DNA from: a bacterium
GTDB taxonomy: Bacteria > Electryoneota > RPQS01
Assembly: GCA_028711875.1 (NCBI GenBank)
Contig: JAQTRJ010000037.1
Coordinates: 1-11,557, forward strand
Length of the DNA stretch: 11,557 nt
Direction of reading: 5' to 3'
Shown: one piece after another, positions 1 to 5,146 of the stretch
How positions within the stretch are numbered: position 1 is the stretch's first letter
How the letters are laid out: each line of letters starts with the position of its first letter
Notes under the pieces: generated by a model
Told to the model about the DNA's origin: nothing
Databases searched by the model: none
The model's input: only the letters and a program-made list of their open reading frames with translations
Position numbers and translations under genes: made by a program

Positions 1-1124
1 TAGCGCTCGATCAGCCGCGACGCCACGATCCCGATCACGCCCGGATGCCAGCCTTCGCGCGACAGCACGATCGAACGCGCCTCGAACGGATTCATCGTGC
101 GCTCGATTTCCGACACCGCCTCCTCGAGCGTCCGGTTGTCAATGTCCTTGCGGCGGCGGTTCTCGTCTTCGAGCACCATGGCGATCTCGCGCGACGAACT
201 CCGGTCGCGCGTCGTTAGGAGCTTCACCGCCCTGAGCGCGCTGCCCAGGCGTCCCACGGCGTTGATCCGCGGCGCGATCCCGAACACGATGTCGCCGACC
301 TCGATCTTGCCCGACTTGATGCAGGCCGTCTCGATCAGCGAAGCCAATCCCACTTCCGGCAGCGTGTTGATCTTCTCGAGTCCGAGCTTGACGAACACCC
401 GGTTTTCGTCCACCAGCGGCACGATGTCGGCCGCGCTCCCCAGCGCCACCAGATCGAGATATTTCTCGGAATACTCGTCGTCCAGATGGAGCTTGCGGAT
501 CAGCCCCTGCGTGATCTTATAGGCCACCCCCACTCCGGAGAGTTCCTTGAACGGATAGCCGCAGTCTTCACGCTTGGGATCGCAGACGGCGTGCGCCTCG
601 GGGATGGCGTCGCCCGGTTCGTGGTGGTCGGTGATGATCAGGTCAATGCCCTGCGTGGCCGCGAATTTCGCTTCCGCGATCGAAGTGATTCCGCAGTCCA
701 CCGAGACGATCAGTCCGGCTCCGCCCTTAGCCAGTTCCGCGATGCCGGTGTCGGAAATTCCGTAGCCTTCATTCTGCCGGTCGGGAATGTAGGGTACGAC
801 GTCGCCGCCGAGGTCCTTGAGGAAAAGATACATCATCGAGGCCGCCGTGATCCCGTCTACGTCGTAGTCGCCGTAAATCGCGATCCGCTCGCGCCGCTCG
901 AGTGCCAGGATGATCCGGTCTACGGCCTTTTCCATATCGGCCATGAGAAACGGATCATGCAGGTGCGTGTTCAGCGGATTGAAGAACTTGTCCACCTGCT
1001 CGGCGGTCTCAAGCCCGCGATTGATCAAAATCCGGGCGATCGTGTACGGGATGTCGGACTCTCGACTTAGGCGCTCGATCTCCTCATGGGGCCGGCTCTC
1101 CACCAGTTCCCATTTTGGTTGCAT
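1..1124 (-). CDS. recJ: RecJ single-stranded-DNA-specific 5'-3' exonuclease, N-terminal part (cut by window edge)
   Basis: RecJ degrades single-stranded DNA from the 5' end in recombination and mismatch or base-excision repair, using Mn/Mg ions in the cytoplasm. About 374 codons are present and the C-terminus runs off the left edge. The translation carries the DHH phosphoesterase motifs in order: IYGDYDVDGIT near residues 83-93, VDCGI near 142-146, TDHHEPGD near 165-172, PRINAVGRLG near 285-294, and the HPGVIGIVASR motif near 359-369 that opens the DHHA1 part. The ATG start at 1124 is supported by an AGGA Shine-Dalgarno-like sequence about 8 bases upstream and by the normal RecJ opening. The gene follows an unknown secreted-protein gene after 53 bases. 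No strong promoter is visible in that gap, so read-through from upstream is possible. No damage is seen in the visible part. Confidence 0.96.
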   Translation of the reverse strand, partial: MQPKWELVESRPHEEIERLSRESDIPYTIARILINRGLETAEQVDKFFNPLNTHLHDPFLMADMEKAVDRIILALERRERIAIYGDYDVDGITAASMMYLFLKDLGGDVVPYIPDRQNEGYGISDTGIAELAKGGAGLIVSVDCGITSIAEAKFAATQGIDLIITDHHEPGDAIPEAHAVCDPKREDCGYPFKELSGVGVAYKITQGLIRKLHLDDEYSEKYLDLVALGSAADIVPLVDENRVFVKLGLEKINTLPEVGLASLIETACIKSGKIEVGDIVFGIAPRINAVGRLGSALRAVKLLTTRDRSSSREIAMVLEDENRRRKDIDNRTLEEAVSEIERTMNPFEARSIVLSREGWHPGVIGIVASRLIER

Positions 1125-1177
1125 GATTGGTCCTGTCTATGTTTCATAACACAAAAAAATCAAGTTGGAAAATCCGC

Positions 1178-1981
1178 TTACTGCACGATGCGCCCATGAA
1201 CAAGATACCAGATCTCGTCGCGCCTGGCGTAGAAGGCGAATTCATCGGCATAGACGAGAGGGTTCGACACGGCTTCCCCGCAGCAATGACCGTGAAAAAA
1301 CTCGTCGAAATCCGTCACCGTTTCCACACCAGCGTAATTCCAGCCTAACAGACTGTCGCGGCGAAAAAGAAAAAACGGTTTGCCGTCCAAGTAACGGTAT
1401 TCAAAGGTCCCGGAGCAATGATACCTGTCGCTCAGAAACTCGCCATTTACGATCACTTGAAATCCACGGGTTGGCGTGTATCTCTTGGTCGTATCTTCGG
1501 CATCTCGATATGCCCACGACTCGATCCACCAATCATAGCCCCGAACATAGAAGAGCGGATCTTCTGCTCCGACACAATCTCGAAATTGAAAGACAACCGT
1601 ATCGTTGCGGCAAAGCGAAAACAGGTCGCAGCTTGAGAATTCCCGATGCACCTCGCGCGTCCAGATGTTTCTATGAACATCTGAGGTCGGAGCAACCGGC
1701 CTGCCCTTGATGCTTGGCCCATCTGGTACACCGTGAAGCAGCGTGTCCTTTGAGCTAAGGGTTCCCCCTTGGGCATGAAAGCCGATCAAGTCTCTGATCG
1801 GTCTTCCCACATGCGCCTCGAACTCCATCCATCCCGGCTGCCAATAGCCAATGACGGAGTCACTCTCGATTCTCTCGACTCTCGGCAAACGGTATTCCGT
1901 GATTTCGAGTCGGCTTGGTGGCGGCTCTGCCAGAACAACGTTGCCAAGAACCAGTAGTATCAGCAACGGAAGTGGCTTCAT
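1178..1981 (-). CDS. Secreted protein of unknown function
   Basis: This is a 267-residue protein I do not recognise as a named family. Residues 1-18 form a classic signal peptide (MKPLPLLILLVLGNVVLA, cleavage after VLA), so it is probably exported to the periplasm or beyond. The mature part is rich in aromatic residues and has six cysteines near residues 118, 124, 136, 189, 233 and 234, including a CC pair near the C-terminus, which fits a disulfide-stabilised extracytoplasmic domain. The ATG is chosen because the signal peptide begins there. It lies inside the first unit of a TTCATCC heptamer tract, so the ribosome-binding region (AAGG just before ATG) is repeat-derived. The ATG is only about 28 bases beyond the RNase P RNA 3' end and no terminator lies between them, so it may be transcribed by read-through from rnpB. 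Its coding reality rests on the intact reading frame and signal peptide. Confidence 0.8.
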   Translation of the reverse strand: MKPLPLLILLVLGNVVLAEPPPSRLEITEYRLPRVERIESDSVIGYWQPGWMEFEAHVGRPIRDLIGFHAQGGTLSSKDTLLHGVPDGPSIKGRPVAPTSDVHRNIWTREVHREFSSCDLFSLCRNDTVVFQFRDCVGAEDPLFYVRGYDWWIESWAYRDAEDTTKRYTPTRGFQVIVNGEFLSDRYHCSGTFEYRYLDGKPFFLFRRDSLLGWNYAGVETVTDFDEFFHGHCCGEAVSNPLVYADEFAFYARRDEIWYLVHGRIVQ

Positions 1982-2004
1982 CCTTCATCCTTCCGCCTTC
2001 ATCC
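1977..2004. repeat. Heptamer tandem repeat, unit TTCATCC, four units
   Basis: Four exact 7-base steps are present (units at 1977, 1984, 1991 and 1998). Three are TTCATCC and the third is TTCCGCC. The tract fills the gap between the RNase P RNA 3' end and the secreted-protein gene and includes that gene's start codon. The same unit recurs at 9067-9087. Confidence 0.85.
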
Positions 2005-2009
2005 TTTTC

Positions 2010-2519
2010 TTCGAGTCCGCCGGTAAGCCGAATTCTGTCCCCTCCGTTCGCCGAGCCGGGCGTCCTCGCCCGGCCGGAATCAGGAGAGTGGCGATCATCT
2101 ATCTGGGATCGCGATTACTCGCGACCTCACGCGACCTACCCGCCGCGTCTTTCGCTCTCCGGGCAAGAGAGACTCGCGGCTTACTTGGTCTTGCTCCGGG
2201 CGGGGTTTGCCCTGCCGCGAGTGTTACCACTCGCGCGGTGCGCTCTTACCGCACCTTTTCACCCTTACCGAAGGCGAAATGAGAAACTCGAAATTAGAAA
2301 TGAGAAAGCGACAACGTTTCTTTCTAATTTCTCATTTCTGATTTCTAATTTTCTTCGCCTCCGGCGGTATCTTTTCTGTGGCACTGTCCGTTGCGTCGCC
2401 GCACCCGGCCGTTAGCCGGCGCCCTGCCCTACGGAGTTCGGACTTTCCTCAGACATGTTCGCCGCGCGGGGTCGCTGACCCCGCCGGAACCATGCCCGCG
2501 ATCGCCTGGCGGACTCGAA
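2010..2519 (-). ncRNA. rnpB: RNase P RNA (bacterial type A)
   Basis: This is the catalytic RNA of RNase P, which matures tRNA 5' ends. The conserved core is clear on the minus strand: GAGGAAAGTCCGAACTCC (2450-2433), GGGCAGGGCGCCGG, GGTAAGGGTGAAAAGGTGCG followed by GTAAGAGCGCACCGC (about 2269-2236), GGTAACACTCGCGGCAGG, AGATAGATGATCGCC, and ACAGAATTCGGCTTACCGG at the 3' end. Helix P1 closes the molecule perfectly: 2508-2519 pairs with 2010-2021 over 12 bp. Ends are set by P1 and could be off by a few bases. At ~510 nt it is longer than the usual 350-400. The extra length includes a heptamer-repeat palindrome in helix P12 (2280-2352), a long P3 arm ending in a perfect 8-bp hairpin (2466-2484), and a perfect 8-bp hairpin (2055-2074) where many bacteria carry P19. 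I found no clear promoter or terminator. Confidence 0.96.
2280..2352. repeat. Heptamer palindrome inserted in helix P12 of RNase P RNA
   Basis: Read on the plus strand, the left arm is a run of 7-base units of type TNAGAAA and the right arm a run of type TTTCTNA, about four units each, around a short GC-containing loop (GCGACAACG). The arms are imperfect reverse complements, so in the RNA they extend helix P12 as a long hairpin. The ordinary P12 base is intact on both sides: CCGAAGGCG (2269-2277) pairs with CGCCTCCGG (2356-2364), with one G-U. A close relative of this element occupies 3863-3940. Confidence 0.88.
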
Positions 2520-2528
2520 AATCTATTC

Positions 2529-2598
2529 CCGACACGCCGGAGCGTGTCGGCTAGTAATCAGAATTCTACCCACTAGGCAACACGCTCCTGCGTGTTGC
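2529..2598. repeat. Two perfect 9-bp hairpins upstream of rnpB
   Basis: Hairpin one pairs CCGACACGC (2529-2537) with GCGTGTCGG (2542-2550) around a CGGA loop. Hairpin two pairs GCAACACGC (2577-2585) with GCGTGTTGC (2590-2598) around a TCCT loop. Neither is followed by a T-run, so neither looks like a normal terminator. They belong to a set of small tetraloop hairpins seen across the window, and they occupy the place where the rnpB promoter would be expected. Confidence 0.7.
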
Positions 2599-2629
2599 TC
2601 GCCCGTGTTGCTCGCGCCCGCATCGTGCA

Positions 2630-2710
2630 TTACAAACCAACATCTCCCCCCTTCCCATCCATCGCCTGATTCACCAGCTTGTCTGCGTCCCTGTTCTCCT
2701 CGCGCGTGAT
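2630..2710 (-). pseudogene. Remnant of an RNase HI-like gene 3' end
   Basis: Read on the minus strand, this encodes TREENRDADKLVNQAMD and then a short divergent tail to a TAA at 2630-2632. It matches the C-terminus of the intact RNase HI gene next door (PREKNKEADKLVNQAMD, residues 121-137). At the DNA level, 28 bases (2656-2683) are identical to 3452-3479, and about 41 of 46 bases agree over the wider stretch. It starts directly after the HEPN stop codon and has no start of its own. It is therefore a fragment left by duplication or recombination, not a gene. The two copies bracket the nucleotidyltransferase-HEPN pair. Confidence 0.82.
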
Positions 2711-2713
2711 AAC

Positions 2714-3094
2714 TTAATCCCCCAACAGGTGCAGCAACGCTTCGCGCAATCTCAAACTCACATCCACCACATCCTTCGCTTCCTCGAAGTCCGCCGTCTC
2801 CCCGGGATACCGGAAGTCCACCGCCGCCCGCGTCAACAACTGCAAATCCTCTTTGTCTGCCGTCCAATCGGAACAAACCGGCCGCAGCAATTCATCCAAC
2901 GCCAGCAACCGATGCGTTTTCGGCGGCATGACTCCCACATGAATCAGCAGCGCCTTCATGAGCTTTTCGACTCCCTGCTGCGCGTGAAAACAGACGGCAT
3001 CGTAGTTGGGATAGTCGGTCACCTGCAACTCGCGCTTGGCTGTCGCGAAATCCGCCTCCGCTTTGTCCACCCACTCCTTAACCGTTTCGTTCAT
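2714..3094 (-). CDS. HEPN domain protein, partner of the adjacent nucleotidyltransferase
   Basis: This 126-residue all-helical protein belongs to the HEPN group encoded next to minimal nucleotidyltransferases (COG2250/PF05168-like). The family hallmark FHAQQGVEKLMKALL, followed by PPKTHRLLALDELL, is plain in the middle, and RYPGE comes near the C-terminus. The start is ATG at 3094, not the alternative codon at 3115, because GGGGGAAGG sits about 6 bases before it. It overlaps the nucleotidyltransferase reading frame by 17 bases, so the two are translationally coupled. Such pairs are often toxin-antitoxin modules, with HEPN as RNase and the partner as AMP-transferase. However, I do not see the R-X4-6-H catalytic motif of HepT-type toxins here, so RNase activity should not be assumed. 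A tolerance or regulatory role is equally possible. Confidence 0.88.
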   Translation of the reverse strand: MNETVKEWVDKAEADFATAKRELQVTDYPNYDAVCFHAQQGVEKLMKALLIHVGVMPPKTHRLLALDELLRPVCSDWTADKEDLQLLTRAAVDFRYPGETADFEEAKDVVDVSLRLREALLHLLGD

Positions 3095-3395
3095 AGAGAA
3101 CCTTCCCCCGGTCAAGGGCTTCTCGAATCAGCGGATCGCCTTCGGCATAGCGGCGTTGGGTGTCCTCGGGACGGCGCGCGATAATATCCACGTCGAAAGA
3201 CGGCTTGCATTTCCTCCAAATCTCCAGCGACTTGCGGAAACCGCGTCCCTCGAACGGCATAATGACCAGCAAGTCCACGTCCGATTCGCGCCGCGGAACC
3301 CCGTAAGCATACGATCCGAACAGCACGATCTTTTCCGGCTGATATTCCCGTGCGATCCGATGCGATAATTCCTGGATGGCGGCTATACTGACCAT
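3078..3395 (-). CDS. Minimal nucleotidyltransferase (MNT / MntA-like)
   Basis: This 105-residue pol-beta-fold nucleotidyltransferase carries the family signature GSYAYG (residues 27-32) followed by SDVDLLV (38-44). D39 and D41 are the metal ligands, and FDVDII (67-72) supplies the third carboxylate at D70. The catalytic set therefore looks complete. In studied MNT-HEPN pairs the enzyme AMPylates its HEPN partner and neutralises it. The ATG at 3395 gives the normal family length, although its ribosome-binding site is weak. It lies 42 bases downstream of the RNase HI stop in the same direction and overlaps the HEPN start by 17 bases, so all three could share a transcript. A small hairpin (3422-3434) lies in the gap without a T-run. 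Confidence 0.9.
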   Translation of the reverse strand: MVSIAAIQELSHRIAREYQPEKIVLFGSYAYGVPRRESDVDLLVIMPFEGRGFRKSLEIWRKCKPSFDVDIIARRPEDTQRRYAEGDPLIREALDRGKVLYERNG

Positions 3396-3437
3396 GGCAT
3401 CACTAAAACATTACACCTCGACGGTCGGAGACCGCCG

Positions 3438-3863
3438 CTAGTTTTTCTGTGCATCCATCGCCTGATTCACCAGCTTGTCCGCTTCCTTATTCTTCTCCCG
3501 CGGAACGTGGCGGATGCGCAGCGCGAACGGCAATTCGTCTTTGACCTTCTGCACGTCGTCGTAGAGCGCGCGCAGTCGCGGCTCCTTGATCTTCCATTTG
3601 CCGGTGATCTGCATGACGAGCAGCGTGCTGTCCGAGCGGACATGCAGCGTCTTGGCTCCACTCGCCCGCAGCACCGGATCGCTCGCGCATTTTTCAAGCA
3701 AATGGATCAGCGCCTGATACTCGGCCTCGTTGTTGGTGGCGTGGCCGATGGTCTTCCCCTCTTCGAACAGCACGTTGCCGTCCGCGTCCCGCACGACCAC
3801 CCCGATCGCCGCCGGGCCCGGATTCCCGCGCGCCCCGCCGTCAATGAAAGCGAAGATATCCAA
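3438..3863 (-). CDS. rnhA: Ribonuclease HI family protein
   Basis: This 141-residue RNase H-fold enzyme would cleave the RNA strand of RNA-DNA hybrids such as R-loops and primers. The four catalytic acids are in place: D8 (IDGGARGNPGP), E48 (TNNEAEYQAL), D78 (VRSDSTLLV) and D129 (NKEADKLV), with the active-site histidine H119 (RIRHVPRE). It lacks the basic insertion of the E. coli enzyme, as in the shorter COG0328 proteins common outside proteobacteria. The start is a TTG at 3863. The frame is closed by an upstream stop, and the family normally has only one or a few residues before this segment. The TTG is the last bases of a heptamer-repeat element that fills the whole upstream spacer, and no Shine-Dalgarno sequence is visible. 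The zinc-ribbon gene precedes it, a pairing seen in many genomes. A decayed copy of its 3' end lies at 2630-2710. Confidence 0.93.
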   Translation of the reverse strand: MDIFAFIDGGARGNPGPAAIGVVVRDADGNVLFEEGKTIGHATNNEAEYQALIHLLEKCASDPVLRASGAKTLHVRSDSTLLVMQITGKWKIKEPRLRALYDDVQKVKDELPFALRIRHVPREKNKEADKLVNQAMDAQKN

Positions 3864-3940
3864 ATTAGAAATGAGAAATGAGAAACGAGAAAACAGAAAT
3901 CACAGCATTTTTCTCATTTCTAATTTCTGGTTTCTCATTT
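3863..3940. repeat. Heptamer palindrome filling the zinc-ribbon/RNase HI spacer
   Basis: The left arm has five 7-base units of the type TNAGAAA, then a short loop near 3900, then four units of the type TTTCTNA/TTTCTGG. The arms are near reverse complements, so the transcript can form a long AU-rich hairpin. The element runs from the rnhA start codon to the stop codon of the zinc-ribbon gene, leaving no other spacer sequence. It shares AAATTAGAAATGAGAAA exactly with the element inside rnpB. Confidence 0.88.
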
Positions 3941-4668
3941 TACGGCACAATGATCCGTCCGCACGTCTCGCACAGCACGATGTCCGTCATCTTGCGGATG
4001 TTCACCTGCGTCTGCGGCGGAATCACGGCGAAGCAGCCGCCGCACGCGCCGTCGAGAATCCGCGCCACGCCCCGGCCGTCCTTCGCCTTGCGGATTCTCT
4101 CATAGTGAGCGTAAAGCGGTTTCGGCAGGCGCACGACTACGTTTTCGCGGCGATGCTGGAGCTGCCGTTCGTCCTGCTCGGTCTCGGCCAGCTTCTCGTT
4201 CAGTTCCGCGCCCTTCGTCTTCTCCTCGGCCCGCGTCTTCTCGAGCGTGACCAGCCGCTCCTCCACCTGCTTGGTCAAGTCGGTCTTGCGGTGAATCGCG
4301 CCCGTAATGTCCGTCTCGAACTTGCCGATCTCATCCTTGACGAAGTTGAACTCGGCGGTGATGGCGTCGTATTCGCGCGTCGTCTTGACCGCGTAAAGCT
4401 GCTCTTGCAGTTTGGTCTGGCGGACTTTCGCCTCCTCCAGCTCGCCCGTGCGGTCCGTGAGCAGATGGGCGGTCTCCTCAAGCGCCTGCTTGCGCTCGGC
4501 GATGAACGCCTCCATCGCCCCGATGTCCGCCCGCAACCGCTCCACCTCCTCGGGCAGATCGCCGCGCTCCAGCGCGATATCCATCAGCTCGTCGTCAATC
4601 CCCTGCAGCTCCGTCAGGAGCTGAATCGCCTCGCGTGCCTTGGTTTCCAAGCCTGCTTCCGTACTCAC
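3940..4668 (-). CDS. Coiled-coil protein with C-terminal C4 zinc ribbon (COG1579 / zf-RING_7)
   Basis: This is a 242-residue cytoplasmic protein. Residues ~15-175 are charged and heptad-like and should form a long antiparallel coiled coil. The C-terminal ~45 residues hold a zinc ribbon with C209-GG-C212 and C233-ET-C236. This is the layout of the COG1579 family, proposed to bind nucleic acid, but whose exact role is unsettled. The start is GTG at 4668, with GAGG about 6 bases upstream. Downstream comes RNase HI, a recurring neighbour of this family, separated only by a 76-base heptamer-repeat palindrome. A terminator-like hairpin lies upstream at 4709-4739, so this gene should have its own promoter just before 4668, though I could not identify a convincing one. 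Confidence 0.92.
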   Translation of the reverse strand: MSTEAGLETKAREAIQLLTELQGIDDELMDIALERGDLPEEVERLRADIGAMEAFIAERKQALEETAHLLTDRTGELEEAKVRQTKLQEQLYAVKTTREYDAITAEFNFVKDEIGKFETDITGAIHRKTDLTKQVEERLVTLEKTRAEEKTKGAELNEKLAETEQDERQLQHRRENVVVRLPKPLYAHYERIRKAKDGRGVARILDGACGGCFAVIPPQTQVNIRKMTDIVLCETCGRIIVP

Positions 4669-4701
4669 GAATGCCTCATCCGGTTTGGTCTAAATTTTAT
4701 C

Positions 4702-4739
4702 GAAAGAAAAGGTGTGCGGAAACGGTTCGCGCACACCTT
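4702..4739 (-). terminator. Probable rho-independent terminator
   Basis: A perfect 10-bp stem (AAGGTGTGCG at 4709-4718 pairing with 4730-4739) has an 11-base loop. On the minus strand it is followed by TTCTTTC. It lies downstream of the tRNA and would insulate the zinc-ribbon gene. The T-run is interrupted, so this is moderately supported. Confidence 0.5.
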
Positions 4740-4850
4740 GTGATCTGTCAGTCGCGCCACAGAGTCGCCCGTGAATTCGTTGTTCAACGACAGGGAGGGC
4801 CAAATCCGTTTTGCTGAAGTGTGAGAGAAGGAACGTCATCTATGCGTGGG

Positions 4851-4880
4851 AAAAAGTCCGCGTGCTGCATGAGGCAGCGG
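4851..4880 (-). terminator. Terminator candidate directly after the tRNA
   Basis: On the minus strand, the base after the tRNA begins CCGCTGCCTCATGCAGC, a short hairpin (4864-4868 with 4874-4878, extendable by CCGC/GCGG). It is followed within a few bases by TTTTT (4855-4851). Its position immediately past the tRNA 3' end fits termination of a single-tRNA transcript. Confidence 0.55.
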
Positions 4881-4953
4881 TGGGCCCACCAGGATTCGAA
4901 CCTGGGACCGACGGATTATGAGTCCGCTGCTCTAACCGCTGAGCTATGGGCCC
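4881..4953 (-). tRNA. tRNA with CAU anticodon, probably tRNA-Ile2 (lysidine type)
   Basis: The 73-base cloverleaf is complete. The acceptor stem GGGCCCA pairs with TGGGCCC, the D arm is TAGCTCAGCGGTTAGAGCA, the anticodon stem-loop is CGGACTCATAATCCG with anticodon CAT, and the T arm is CCCAGGTTCGAATCCTGG. CCA is not encoded: ACCG follows instead, so CCA must be added afterwards. CAU could mean Met or Ile2. The C4-G69 and C5-G68 acceptor pairs are those recognised by TilS in E. coli, which favours Ile2 reading AUA after lysidine formation, but this is inference. A strong promoter (5043-5070) and a terminator candidate (4851-4880) make it a stand-alone unit. Confidence 0.95.
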
Positions 4954-5042
4954 TTCGCGCTCCGGCGGCCCCGCGAGCACGAGGCGGGCCGCAGGCGGGT
5001 TGGTCGCCCCCCGTTTCAACGGCGGCCGCAGCTAATTCCTAA

Positions 5043-5070
5043 AATATAGGAAACATGCGGTGAATGTCAA
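5043..5070 (-). promoter_or_regulatory. Sigma-70-type promoter for the tRNA
   Basis: On the minus strand, TTGACA (5070-5065) and TATATT (5048-5043) are separated by 16 bases. Transcription would start near 5036, giving a GC-rich leader of about 80 bases before the tRNA. Confidence 0.75.
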
Positions 5071-5146
5071 GGGGATCACAGTCTCAGTTTGCCACGTATC
5101 TCATTAAAAATACGTCAAGAAACAACGACTGCCTATCCCTTCCCTC

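Noticed and set aside
486..1070. Plus-strand open frame of 194 codons opposite recJ
   Set aside because: It lies entirely antisense to recJ, whose conserved motifs are intact; it has no recognisable domain and arises from GC-rich codon structure.
2520..2629. rnpB promoter
   Set aside because: TTGCCT-17-TTACTA upstream of the RNA has a poor -10 match; I could not support a call.
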